Shown piece by piece: positions 34,967 through 43,019 of a stretch of DNA of 64,000 bases (the stretch's first letter is position 1; every line of letters begins with the position of its first letter). The notes under the pieces were generated by a model that was given only the letters and a program-made list of their open reading frames with translations, had not been told where the DNA came from and ran no database searches. Position numbers and translations under genes: made by a program. Origin of the DNA: Clostridia bacterium (GTDB taxonomy: Bacteria; Bacillota; Clostridia; Christensenellales; Borkfalkiaceae); NCBI GenBank assembly GCA_900764105.1, contig CAAFMS010000011.1, positions 1-64,000 of the forward strand, in the 5' to 3' direction.

Positions 34967-36085
34967 ATGAGGGAAAATTTTAACGACGAATATATCGAAG
35001 CGATTTGCAGAGAGTTCGGAATAGAAGGCGAATACAGACATTTCGAACTCATCACTCACGGACATATAAACACTACCTTTAAAGTGTTTTTTTTCAGGGG
35101 CGGAGAAATAAAGGACTACATTCTTCAAAGAGTGAACGCTTACGTTTTCAAAAACCCCGTACAGGTTATGGACAATATATCGACCGTCACCGAGTACATC
35201 AGGGCTAAGATAAAGGAGACGGGAGTATCTGCGAAAAGGTACGTTTTACATTTTCAGAAAACCGTATCGGACGGCAAATACTACTATGTAGGACCGAACG
35301 ACGGCTTTTGGAGGTGTTCGAGATTTATTGACGATTCCGATACGTTCGGCGAAACCGACGATTTAAAAGTAATAGAAGAGACGGGAAAAGCGTTCGGCGA
35401 TTTTCAGATGAGACTTGCCGATTTCCCCGCGAAAAACCTCTATATCACCATACCGCACTTCCACAACACGGTAGACAGGTACAGATTGTTTGACGAAGCG
35501 GTAAAACTCGACGAGGCGAAAAGGGCTGAAAGCGTCGCGGACGAGATAGCGGAGTACAAGGCGTTCGAGGAAGTCGCGACGAAAATGTACCGCATGCAAA
35601 GGAATAAGGAATTACCGCTCAAAGTTACTCATAACGACACTAAGTGCAACAACGTTCTTTTCGATAAAAAGACGAAAGAATATCTCTGCGTTATAGACCT
35701 CGACACCGTTATGCCGGGACTTGTCGGGTTCGACTTCGGCGATGCGATAAGATTTATAGGGAATACCTGCAAAGAGGACGAAAAGGACTTGGAAAAGATT
35801 AAACTCGATCTCGGCAGGTTCGAGGCGTTCACGAAAGGGTTCACGGAAAAACTTCGCGATACTATGACGCCTGCGGAAAAAGATACGCTCGCGCTCGGGG
35901 CGATTACTATGACTTTGGAGTGCGGACTCAGGTTTTTGACCGACTATTTAAACGGCGACAAGTATTTCCATATAGATTACGACGACCAGAATTTAGACAG
36001 GTCTCGTTGTCAGTTGACGCTTGCGAAAGATATGATAAGAAAGTACGACGATATGGTCGGAATAGTTAAAAAGTATTGCGAATAA
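34967..36085 (+). CDS. NahK-like sugar kinase (APH phosphotransferase fold)
   Basis: 372 aa cytoplasmic kinase. It has an N-terminal nucleotide lobe with ELITHGHINTTFKV (~24-37), the catalytic THNDTKCNNVLFD (~220; HxD...N), and the metal-binding VIDLDTVMPG followed by DFGDAIR (~241-260). This set matches the N-acetylhexosamine 1-kinase group of the aminoglycoside phosphotransferase family, which phosphorylates GlcNAc/GalNAc at C1 in salvage of host glycans. No lacto-N-biose phosphorylase is adjacent, so the exact sugar is open. It has its own promoter and terminator. Confidence 0.85.
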   Translation: MRENFNDEYIEAICREFGIEGEYRHFELITHGHINTTFKVFFFRGGEIKDYILQRVNAYVFKNPVQVMDNISTVTEYIRAKIKETGVSAKRYVLHFQKTVSDGKYYYVGPNDGFWRCSRFIDDSDTFGETDDLKVIEETGKAFGDFQMRLADFPAKNLYITIPHFHNTVDRYRLFDEAVKLDEAKRAESVADEIAEYKAFEEVATKMYRMQRNKELPLKVTHNDTKCNNVLFDKKTKEYLCVIDLDTVMPGLVGFDFGDAIRFIGNTCKEDEKDLEKIKLDLGRFEAFTKGFTEKLRDTMTPAEKDTLALGAITMTLECGLRFLTDYLNGDKYFHIDYDDQNLDRSRCQLTLAKDMIRKYDDMVGIVKKYCE

Positions 36086-36114
36086 AATAGCGGAAACGCT
36101 TTTCAATGAATATT

Positions 36115-36150
36115 AAAAACCGCCGATAATCGACTTATACGGCGGTTTTT
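36115..36150 (+). terminator. Terminator whose loop is the 14-bp motif
   Basis: AAAACCGCCG and CGGCGGTTTT form the stem; the loop is exactly ATAATCGACTTATA (36126-36139), a copy of the interspersed motif. It serves the kinase and, in the other direction, the AraC/GyrI gene. Confidence 0.8.
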
Positions 36151-36162
36151 GTGTGTAAAATT

Positions 36163-37101
36163 TTATTTTATAGGCAGATACAGTTCGAGATGGCGTTCTT
36201 TTATCCGTTCCCTTTTGCACCAATGAATGAGTAGAAGTTCGGGTCTCGTCTCGTCGCGGGTGAACCCGTAGTCATCAATTCCCATGTATACGCTTTTCGT
36301 AAATCCGTCGAGCAAATCCATAGGAAATTCCTTGTACTTTGAAACGAATTTCGCGTATTTGCCGTTTATTGTAATAGTATCGAACGACCGTATTTCGGTT
36401 TTGAGTTCGTCGGCGGTAAAAACGTTGTCGTATTTTTCCTCGACCGTTTTTCGGGCTAAGACCTCGTAGTCGTTGTCGGAAAGATTGCAAAGGTCGGCGA
36501 AATTCGGCTTTACGGAGTAGAAAAGAGTGAAACCGTCGTCGTCGAAGTCGTCTAAAATTTCCCACCAATCGCAGTCGCCGTCGCTCCTGAGAATTCTGAG
36601 AGCGTCCTGCCGTCTCCTTGTGGAAAGCACGAATTTTTCGTCCTGTTTGCCTCTGTTTTCGGCTTTGCCTGTAAATCTTTCGCCGTAACCGACGAAAGTT
36701 TCGTTTGTAAAGTTGACGATTTCAAATTGCATAGACTGTTCTCCTTTATTATATTTTATTGCGGCGTTCCAAGCGGGAACGTACTTAAAACGTTTAGTTT
36801 TTCTCGTCGAAGTCGGCGAAAGCCCGTGGAATTTTTTGTAGGCTTTTGAAAAACTCTCGGCTGTCGAGTAGCCGCAGTCGAACGCGACGGTTATAACGGG
36901 AGTATTTGTATCGGAGATGATTTTACCGGCTTCCGAAAGTCGCCTGAGACGGACGTACTCGGCGAGAGTATAATCCGTCGAAGCGGAAAAAATACGCATA
37001 ATATTATATTTGTTGGTATAGAGGTGGCGAGCGAGTTCGTCGTAGTCTATATTGTCGAACAGATTTTGTTCGAGGTAGTTGACTGTTTTGTCGAGTATCA
37101 T
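36163..37101 (-). CDS. AraC-type regulator with GyrI-like effector domain
   Basis: 312 aa. An N-terminal AraC helix-turn-helix pair (residues 1-100; YNIMRIFSASTDYTLAEYV and FDCGYSTAESFSKAYKKFHG) is followed by a C-terminal GyrI/SOUL-like small-molecule-binding domain (~125-312), the Rob/BmrR-like layout. Such proteins sense drugs or metabolites. A TACAAT box lies only 6 nt before the ATG, so the mRNA is probably leaderless. No target gene is adjacent. Confidence 0.9.
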   Translation of the reverse strand: MILDKTVNYLEQNLFDNIDYDELARHLYTNKYNIMRIFSASTDYTLAEYVRLRRLSEAGKIISDTNTPVITVAFDCGYSTAESFSKAYKKFHGLSPTSTRKTKRFKYVPAWNAAIKYNKGEQSMQFEIVNFTNETFVGYGERFTGKAENRGKQDEKFVLSTRRRQDALRILRSDGDCDWWEILDDFDDDGFTLFYSVKPNFADLCNLSDNDYEVLARKTVEEKYDNVFTADELKTEIRSFDTITINGKYAKFVSKYKEFPMDLLDGFTKSVYMGIDDYGFTRDETRPELLLIHWCKRERIKERHLELYLPIK

Positions 37102-37251
37102 GGCTATATTGTAACACAGAGCGGCGAAATAGTCTTGTCATTTTTTGATTTTTATAAAAAAGCGATAAGGTTTTTATGGTGTTCTGCGGGGTTCGTATTA
37201 TTCTTGTCTGGCATAAGGAAAGAATAAATTTATCAAAGAAGCGAAAAACGT

Positions 37252-37280
37252 TTGACAAACGAACGAAAAGCGTATATACT
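37252..37280 (+). promoter_or_regulatory. Promoter of tRNA-Arg
   Basis: TTGACA (37252-37257), 17 nt, TATACT (37275-37280), about 80 nt before the tRNA. Confidence 0.7.
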
Positions 37281-37361
37281 GATTTAGCGAAAAGCGAAGA
37301 AGATGCGTAAAAGCATACGCCTTTGCGAGCGAATAAAAAGAAAAAGCGAAAAAAGCGACAC

Positions 37362-37438
37362 GCGCCATTAGCTCAATTGGATAGAGCGTTGGTCTACGGA
37401 ACCAAAGGTTAGGGATTCGAGTTCCTTATGGCGCACCA
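37362..37438 (+). tRNA. tRNA-Arg (ACG anticodon)
   Basis: Acceptor GCGCCAT/ATGGCGC, D arm GCTC-AATTGGATA-GAGC, anticodon arm TTGGT-CTACGGA-ACCAA (anticodon ACG, read after A34-to-I editing), T arm with GATTCGAGT and encoded CCA. The mobilizable island starts just downstream, as is common for tRNA genes. Confidence 0.96.
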
Positions 37439-37447
37439 AGAAGTTAT

Positions 37448-37500
37448 AATCCGAATTGTATCATCGTCACAGGTGATTGGTTCGGATTTACTTTTTATTT
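37448..37500 (+). terminator. Probable terminator of tRNA-Arg
   Basis: AATCCGAA (37448-37455) pairs with TTCGGATT (37481-37488), followed by TACTTTTTATTT. The enclosed loop contains CACAGGTGATTG, also found beside the tRNA-Gln element. Confidence 0.5.
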
Positions 37501-37579
37501 AAAATAGGCAATGGTGACGCGATTGGCTACGCAGCAATCGCTATTCCGTCGCTTCGCTCCTTACGGATTTACTTTTTAT
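37484..37579. repeat. Structured element between 15-bp direct repeats beside tRNA-Arg
   Basis: GGATTTACTTTTTAT occurs at 37484-37498 and 37565-37579 and brackets 66 bases. On the minus strand these read GTAAGGAGC...GCGACGGAATAGCG, then a GCGATTG/CAATCGC stem, then GCGTCAC. The same order, with a different stem sequence, is found at 15192-15262. This is a small repeat family linked to tRNA 3' regions. Confidence 0.65.
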
Positions 37580-37603
37580 ATCGTCAATTCAGACTAAATT
37601 AAG

Positions 37604-37639
37604 TATAAAAAAGGGCTTGCGAGCAAATCGCAAGCCCTT
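37604..37639 (-). terminator. Terminator of the mob transcript
   Basis: 12-bp stem AAGGGCTTGCGA/TCGCAAGCCCTT (37611-37639). Read leftward it is followed by a T-rich run, so it ends transcription from the mob side. Confidence 0.75.
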
Positions 37640-37673
37640 CGCCGTGTTTATAGTTTCGACAAAACTCTGCCGT

Positions 37674-37951
37674 TTACGTAGACTCATCAAACGGCAACCC
37701 GTTAGAAATAACGGGATTATTCATATTTTCAGATTTTTTATTAAGTTGTAATTTTTGCCTTTCGGCTTTCCAAAGTTCAAATTCGCTTTTTGCTTCCTCC
37801 GTTTCAAAATACCGACGAATTGCGGGCAATAATGCTCTCGCCAAGCCGTCGAGCGCATAATCGGGAATTCCCGTAGTGTTTTTTCGCTTTCTCGTGCTTT
37901 TCCCCTCCGATAGAGTTATTCGTTAAATTCCATATTCAGTTTTCTTTTCAT
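37674..37951 (-). pseudogene. Frameshifted small gene downstream of mob
   Basis: On the minus strand a start (MKRKLNMEFNE) hits a stop after 11 codons. A shifted frame continues through RKRKNTTGIPDYALDGLARA to FDEST and stops at 37674. That second frame is open for ~80 codons, has a GGAGGGG in front but no ATG, GTG or TTG at the right place. Small proteins with TTGIPDYA are, from memory, common beside MobV genes, so this is probably a broken copy. Other alternatives are two genes or a non-standard start. Confidence 0.45.
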
Positions 37952-38099
37952 TTTTATGGCTCCTTTTTCTAAATTTTTTCTCAGCCTCGCATGAATGCGA
38001 TTAAAAAACAGGTCGGGCTTACTTTTTCACTACTTTCATCTCGGTATCATACCTTCTCTTAAAATGCCGACACTTACGTTTCCGTTCGGCAAGATTCAC

Positions 38100-39068
38100 T
38101 TACTTGCCTTTAAATTTGTTGTTTGAATATACGCGGGAATGCTTTTGTTCCCGCTCTTGTTCTTGACGACGACTTGCCGCCTGCTTTGCCGCGGCGAGTT
38201 CTTCGGGCGCATATTCGAGCAATGTTTTCAATAACCTTACCGCACTTTCGTTTGTCGTTGCCGTTTTTTCGTGTTTTTTAAGTTCTAAATATAAATCGCC
38301 GTTATCTTTGGCAAGAATATCGTTTTTGCGTTGTAATTCTTCGTTTTTCGTGCGTAACGCGATAATTTCTGTTTCCTTTCTCTTACCCGAAAACGGAATC
38401 TTTTCAGACTTTGCCGATTCGTAAATTTCAAGCAATTCTTTTACAGATTTAGCGGCGACTTGCGCTTCTTCCGCTTCTTGAATCTTCGCTTCGGCGGCTT
38501 CGGTCATCTTTTTAGTCTTGTAAGCAACCGTATCCAAGTGTTTCGCCGTGCTTCCTTCTTTACCGCGCTCCAAACCGTATTTCTTTCCGACGGTTTCGTA
38601 AAAATCCGTCTGCAAATCGCGTAATGCGGTTCGGTCGAAAAGTTTTTTCGCGCATAATCTGCCGTCCGTTACGGGCATAAGATTTAAATGTAAATGCGGC
38701 GTGCTTTCGTCCAAATGAACGACTGCCGATACAACGTTTTCTTTGCCGTACCGTTCAGAGAAAAAATCCGTGCAATCGGCAAAAAATTGTTTCTGTTGTT
38801 CTGCCGTAATCCGGTCGAAAAATTCTTTATCTGAACCTAAAATAAACGACGTTATAAGCACCGCATCGTCTTTAATTTTACGTTTCGGAGCAAGTTCTTT
38901 TATGCGCTCGTCGATGAATGCAAGATACTTCTTCTCATGAGGTAAAGTATGATAATTCAGGTGCGTTCTCGATTTGTCGATTTGCGGGTTTCTCGTGGAC
39001 TTATAATTCTCGTCGCGTTCGTTTTCTCTCTCGATCCCGACAATATCGGCGCGCTTATATTTCTCCAT
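38100..39068 (-). CDS. mobV: MobV-family relaxase (plasmid mobilization / Pre)
   Basis: 322 aa. The N-terminal relaxase domain has NPQIDKSRTHLNYHTL (residues ~27-42), VVHLDESTPHLHLNLMPV (~113-130, metal and catalytic site) and a helical C-terminus (~185-300, KKMTEAAEAKIQEAEEAQ). MobV relaxases nick oriT and stay bound to the DNA for transfer with a helper conjugation system. A matching oriT lies ~210 nt upstream, as in pMV158-type elements. No type IV secretion or integrase gene is present, so the element can only be mobilized. Confidence 0.93.
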   Translation of the reverse strand: MEKYKRADIVGIERENERDENYKSTRNPQIDKSRTHLNYHTLPHEKKYLAFIDERIKELAPKRKIKDDAVLITSFILGSDKEFFDRITAEQQKQFFADCTDFFSERYGKENVVSAVVHLDESTPHLHLNLMPVTDGRLCAKKLFDRTALRDLQTDFYETVGKKYGLERGKEGSTAKHLDTVAYKTKKMTEAAEAKIQEAEEAQVAAKSVKELLEIYESAKSEKIPFSGKRKETEIIALRTKNEELQRKNDILAKDNGDLYLELKKHEKTATTNESAVRLLKTLLEYAPEELAAAKQAASRRQEQEREQKHSRVYSNNKFKGK

Positions 39069-39274
39069 GTGGCATACTAAATACGACGTAATTCATCACC
39101 TCCGTTGACTCCTTTTTTGCTGCCTTTTCCCAAAAGGTATAACTCACTTCGTCGCCGCAAACTTTGCTTTTCGTCAACCGCTTTTGCTGTTGACGGTATT
39201 CGCCGTTGCGGCTCCTCTTCCCGCAAAAATCCTTTGTCTTTTTGCGGGAGCCCTTGTCTTTTTGGATAGTTCGC

Positions 39275-39312
39275 ATACCTACCGAAAAACGGTAGGTATA
39301 ACTCACTATACC
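39275..39312. other. oriT of the MobV family
   Basis: On the minus strand GGTATAGTGAGTTATACC (39312-39295) has the same layout as the pMV158 oriT core: inverted arms GGTATA/TATACC around GTGAGT, with the nick expected in TAGTGAG/TT. A hairpin with arms ATACCTACCG/CGGTAGGTAT (39275-39299) overlaps it. GGTATAACTCAC is repeated at 39135-39146. The gap 39069-39478 holds no convincing protein gene. Confidence 0.75.
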
Positions 39313-39478
39313 AAATCGCTTCGCGTTTGGCGTCGTTCGCCCTTGCAGGGGGCAAGTGTCCGCAGATATAACGACGGCGTTGCCGTAACAAAACGGACGA
39401 AACTTTCTGCTTTCTAATAAGTTTTCTATAATGATTTTCTCCTTGTAAATATATTTTTTTGTTTGTGATTTTTACCGC

Positions 39479-39511
39479 TTACGGCGGTCGATACCGATGA
39501 TAATTTTGCAT
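39479..39511 (-). CDS. 10-codon leader-type peptide
   Basis: MQNYHRYRPP after a perfect AGGAGG at 5 nt spacing. It lies downstream of a terminator hairpin and a start-stop ORF (ATG-TAA at 39625-39620, also with GGGAGGT). It may be a leader peptide or the first codons of a lost gene. Confidence 0.4.
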   Translation of the reverse strand: MQNYHRYRPP

Positions 39512-39619
39512 ATGTTCCTCCTGATTTTTAACGTGAAAAAGGTCGCTGATTTTCTTTATCACCGACCTGAAATGCTCCGCAATATAACTTGCGGAAAAAT
39601 ATTTAATTGTCTGTTTTTG

Positions 39620-39712
39620 TTACATGGTAATACCTCCCGATTTGTTTTAAGAATAAAAAATCCGTGCGATTTCGGCTGCCTTTATAGGCTCGTTCTTCGC
39701 ACGGATTTTAAT
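39620..39712 (-). terminator. Attenuator-like terminator followed by start-stop ORF
   Basis: On the minus strand AAAATCCGTGCGA pairs with TCGCACGGATTTT (39709-39657) with an inner GCCT/AGGC helix, followed by TTTTTTATTCTT. Right after it stands GGGAGGTATTACC-ATG-TAA. The layout is that of a translational or transcriptional attenuator leader, but no resistance gene follows. Confidence 0.6.
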
Positions 39713-39960
39713 CCCGATTATTTAATTTTAGCCGATTTTATCTGAAAAATCGTATCACAACAAAACCCACGCCGAAATCTCTCTTTTTTAACGATTTCAA
39801 CGCCCGTCGCGGAATCGCTACACCTAATAGCAACTCTATGGTAAGCGACGGTAATTATTCTGTCCGAATCCGCAAAAGGGAACGAACAATCGGGCAACTT
39901 CTTTACGCCCGATATAACGAGAGATTAAACGATATCAAACGCCCAACTCTCATATTTAGT

Positions 39961-39989
39961 ATTATACCGGAAATCAAACCCGTTGTCAA
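39961..39989 (-). promoter_or_regulatory. Consensus promoter toward the leader and mob
   Basis: Minus strand TTGACA (39989-39984), 17 nt, TATAAT (39966-39961), both perfect. It drives a ~250-nt leader ahead of the attenuator hairpin. Confidence 0.75.
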
Positions 39990-39996
39990 GCAAATA

Positions 39997-40010
39997 CGAA
40001 CAAATGTTCT
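39997..40010. promoter_or_regulatory. Candidate LexA (DinR) box
   Basis: CGAACAAATGTTCT matches the Gram-positive CGAACNNNNGTTCG box at all but the last base and lies 7 nt upstream of the minus-strand -35 box. It could tie the element to the SOS response; binding is untested. Confidence 0.4.
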
Positions 40011-40047
40011 TATTTTTATACCGTCCACAAAAACTGTGAAGAAAATC

Positions 40048-40110
40048 GTCAACAAAATTATGTTCAACGTATACAATATTGTTGACAAAATAAAAGTTTT
40101 GTGATATAAT
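40048..40110 (+). promoter_or_regulatory. Promoter and operator of the XRE-SPFH operon
   Basis: TTGACA (40082-40087), 17 nt, TATAAT (40105-40110), a perfect promoter. The palindrome ACAATATTGT (40073-40082) and the inverted pair GTCAACAA (40048-40055) / TTGTTGAC (40079-40086) overlap the -35 box, which is where an autorepressor such as the XRE product would bind. GGAGG precedes the ATG at 40141. Confidence 0.7.
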
Positions 40111-40140
40111 CGGTAACGTAATCAGGCCGGAGGTAGATAA

Positions 40141-40503
40141 ATGCTTACAGAATTCGGAAAGGTGATGCGAATCATCAGGATAAACACGGGCGACAGTATG
40201 CGCGATATGGCTGCGAAAATAGGCATGAGCGCGACGTATTTGTCGGCAATCGAAACGGGGAAACGAAATATTCCCGCCAATATGGAGGAATTATTGTTTT
40301 CTCATTATAATTTCTCTGAAAAAGACAGGCAGAATATCAAAGACTCGATAGAAAAGTCTGCGTCACACGTTAAAATTGACCTGACGGAAATGGCGGATAA
40401 AAAGAAAAAACTTATTTATTCGATATCCAAAGGCGATATAGACGAAGAAACGATCGATAAACTTTGCGAGATAATCAGAAATAAGGAGAATGAGGGGAAA
40501 TGA
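40141..40503 (+). CDS. XRE-family regulator of the SPFH operon
   Basis: 120 aa. Residues 1-60 are a Cro/C1 helix-turn-helix (MRDMAAKIGMSATYLSAIET), the rest helical with a charged C-terminus. The stop overlaps the start of the SPFH gene (ATGA), so the two are translationally coupled. By position it is the autoregulated repressor of this four-gene operon. Similar coupled XRE genes control defence and prophage modules, but the inducing signal is unknown. Confidence 0.88.
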   Translation: MLTEFGKVMRIIRINTGDSMRDMAAKIGMSATYLSAIETGKRNIPANMEELLFSHYNFSEKDRQNIKDSIEKSASHVKIDLTEMADKKKKLIYSISKGDIDEETIDKLCEIIRNKENEGK

Positions 40504-41993
40504 GGGAAGTAATATATAAGCCTACAAACACAGGCGGCGGTGTAATTGTTCAATACACGGATAGTTTCATACTCGATAAGGGTATGAAGATTTCCGTACC
40601 GAACCAATATATCGCCGTCGTTTTTGATAACGAAAAAATAAGTTTCAGAGTCGAACCTTGCGTGGGTAAAGTAATTTTCAAGGAATACGGCAAGAACTTT
40701 CTCGGTCATACGATGAAAATCGCGTTTATTCACGTTACGGCGATACCCGAAATGCCGTGGGGTTTCGGCAATATTCAGGTAAACAACGAAAGGCTGAAAG
40801 AAGCCTACCGCGTAGGCGCGAACGGTGCGTTTCAGATAAAAATTACCGATTTCACTAAACTTATGAGCGCGTTTTCGGGTAGCGGCGAAATTACCGTGGA
40901 CGACGTTAAAGAAAAAGTTCTTTCGCTTATAAAAACGATAGGCGTCGAACTCGTCGGCGCGTGTTTTGCCAATACCGACATATCGGTTTTCGAGATAAGT
41001 TCGCTCGTCGGCAAAATTCGTGAAGATTTGTTTGAAAAACTTTCAAAAGAAAGTAAACTCGCCGATATGGGTATTAAAATCGCCAACCTTACCGTAGCGG
41101 GCGTTCATGTCAACGAAGAAGACCTTGAACTTATTCGCGACAGAATAAACGGAAGCGAAGATACGAAAAGCGATGACGACGATGATTCGGACGACGACGG
41201 CGAAACGGTTAAGCTTCGCGAAGATGTACAAAAGTTTCAGTCGGAAATCTTAAAGAAAATGTCCGAAGAAATTGCGGCGGCAGAAGCGCGCAGTAAGGAC
41301 GCGAGCGAAAGAAAAATCACCGAGCAGATTGAAAATAATCGTCGCGCGACCGTTTCGACGGTTATGCAATATATAAACGAACAACTCGACGAATTCGGCA
41401 AGACGATTTCTTCCGAACTCGACGAAAAAATTCAGGAAATGTTACCGCTCCGCGACGGCGCGCAGGAATCGACGGTAGATTCTTTAACGCTTACGGCTGA
41501 AAATATTATATCAAACGCAACAACCGACGATGATTACGTTCCCGCGGCGGCAATGATTTACTCCAACGTGGAAGACAATCTTATACATAAATTCGGACTT
41601 ATGCACGAAAACGAGAAGTTCCTGATCGATTTCCGCGATTATATGAAGATAGCCGAGCGCGCGAGAATAGGCAATCGTTATCTGCTTAAAAAGCGTAACG
41701 AAAACGGCTCGTTTACGACGTTTATGCCGCGTGTATATAAGGAAAACGATAACGGTGAGCCGTCGGTAGTCGAATCTTTGCCGATTGTGAGATTTATGCA
41801 AGCCGGGCTTAATGCGGAAGACGCATGGTATGCTTCCGAAATATGGACTACACTCAATCGTATAAGACATAAATCGGACGAAAACAAAGCGAAACTCAAC
41901 GCGTTCTTTGCTAAAGAGGGAACTACGCAAAAAGAATATTTACTGTCTGCGCTCAAATTCTATAAAGAGAACGGCTTATACACAAAGGATTGA
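40500..41993 (+). CDS. SPFH-domain protein with acidic linker and helical C-terminus
   Basis: 497 aa. Residues ~10-215 resemble the SPFH (stomatin/flotillin, YdjI-like) domain: FILDKGMKISVPNQYIAV, GVELVGACFANTDIS, LADMGIKIANLTVAGVHV. There is no N-terminal transmembrane helix, so membrane contact would be peripheral. An Asp-rich linker (DDDDDSDDDGE, ~225-237) is followed by a coiled coil (~240-335) and a C-terminal helical domain (~340-497) ending in a YLLSALKFYKENG helix. SPFH proteins form rings or cages on membranes. It is followed by two coiled-coil proteins, recalling PspA/YdjI membrane-repair partners. Confidence 0.75.
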   Translation: MREVIYKPTNTGGGVIVQYTDSFILDKGMKISVPNQYIAVVFDNEKISFRVEPCVGKVIFKEYGKNFLGHTMKIAFIHVTAIPEMPWGFGNIQVNNERLKEAYRVGANGAFQIKITDFTKLMSAFSGSGEITVDDVKEKVLSLIKTIGVELVGACFANTDISVFEISSLVGKIREDLFEKLSKESKLADMGIKIANLTVAGVHVNEEDLELIRDRINGSEDTKSDDDDDSDDDGETVKLREDVQKFQSEILKKMSEEIAAAEARSKDASERKITEQIENNRRATVSTVMQYINEQLDEFGKTISSELDEKIQEMLPLRDGAQESTVDSLTLTAENIISNATTDDDYVPAAAMIYSNVEDNLIHKFGLMHENEKFLIDFRDYMKIAERARIGNRYLLKKRNENGSFTTFMPRVYKENDNGEPSVVESLPIVRFMQAGLNAEDAWYASEIWTTLNRIRHKSDENKAKLNAFFAKEGTTQKEYLLSALKFYKENGLYTKD

Positions 41994-42007
41994 TGAGGAG
42001 ATCGGTT

Positions 42008-43018
42008 ATGAAAAAATATACGCCTTCGGTAAAAAACAATAATCAGGTAAAAGACGAACTTATGCAGGAAATGAAAGCGTTCCTGTATAGAATCGAAAAG
42101 GGCAAGTTCGGTAAAAATCTCGACAAAGATACCGTTAAGGAAGTTTACGATTCTTTGGCTAACGCTGCGGACGGTCTCAGCGGAATTATCTTCACGGGCG
42201 ACGAAGATTTGACTATGGTCAATGATAAAATAGGCTCGTGTCTTGCAAACGTAAAAAAGGCTCTCGAACAGGATTATAGCAATCGTCTTGTCGAAGCGGC
42301 GGACGATCTGTTGTATTATCTCGATTCGTTCAAAGCGATCGCCGACGGCGAAATAGATTATATCGACGAAGAAGAAATCAAGGCTAAAAAACTTTCCTGG
42401 TTGAAGCGCAGATTGTATGCCCGTCTTGACGAATTGAAGGAAATTAAGACGACCTTCGAACAGCAGGAAAAACGTCTTGAAAAGGAAATCAAAGGGCTTG
42501 AAACTGACCTTTCCGAACTCGACGAAAAAATGCTCAATGAAGACAACGAACGCTTGATAAACGACTTATACCGCAAGATTTCGGCTCTTAAAAGTAAACT
42601 CGATATGCTTAACGTAAGGCGTAGCAACTACTCTGCGTGCTTTAATATTCTCGATATAATTTACGCCAACGCGAGCGAGATTTTAACGGCAAGTCAGTTC
42701 AGCGTGGAAGAAGCGTCCAAGGCAAAAGTTCTGCTTAATATAGGCAAACTCAAAGCCGTCGTCAACGAACCGGATAAGGCAATCGCTATCCTTAAAGTTA
42801 TGGATAAAGACATTAAGGCTATATACGAAAAGGTCAAGAGTATGGACGAAAAAGTATTCGGTTTGGATACGAAGCAAACGAGCGTAACCGACAGTGCGCT
42901 TGCGTATAAAGAAGAACTTATGCGTAAAAAACGCGAGAAAGAATTTAACGGCGAAAACCTTGACGAACTTGAAAGAGGCAAAGCCGCTTCAACGAAAAAA
43001 GTAGGGGAGAATAAATAA
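42008..43018 (+). CDS. Coiled-coil protein of the SPFH operon
   Basis: 336 aa, soluble, highly charged. ATG 42008 is used because GAGGAG precedes it; a TTG at 41990 overlaps the SPFH stop. A long coiled coil covers ~125-210 (KTTFEQQEKRLEKEIKGLET), with helical segments before and after, and a Lys-rich tail. No catalytic motif is visible. The gene is 14 nt after the SPFH gene and 1 nt before the next, so the products are likely made in a set ratio. A role as scaffold or membrane-remodelling partner is inferred from neighbours. Confidence 0.65.
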   Translation: MKKYTPSVKNNNQVKDELMQEMKAFLYRIEKGKFGKNLDKDTVKEVYDSLANAADGLSGIIFTGDEDLTMVNDKIGSCLANVKKALEQDYSNRLVEAADDLLYYLDSFKAIADGEIDYIDEEEIKAKKLSWLKRRLYARLDELKEIKTTFEQQEKRLEKEIKGLETDLSELDEKMLNEDNERLINDLYRKISALKSKLDMLNVRRSNYSACFNILDIIYANASEILTASQFSVEEASKAKVLLNIGKLKAVVNEPDKAIAILKVMDKDIKAIYEKVKSMDEKVFGLDTKQTSVTDSALAYKEELMRKKREKEFNGENLDELERGKAASTKKVGENK

Positions 43019-43019
43019 A

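Noticed and set aside
39077..39391. Minus-strand frames of 83 and 104 codons upstream of mob
   Set aside because: They span the oriT hairpins and repeats and have no ribosome binding site; better read as the transfer origin region.
39838..40104. 88-codon plus-strand frame before the XRE gene
   Set aside because: It covers two promoters and the operator region and has no Shine-Dalgarno sequence.
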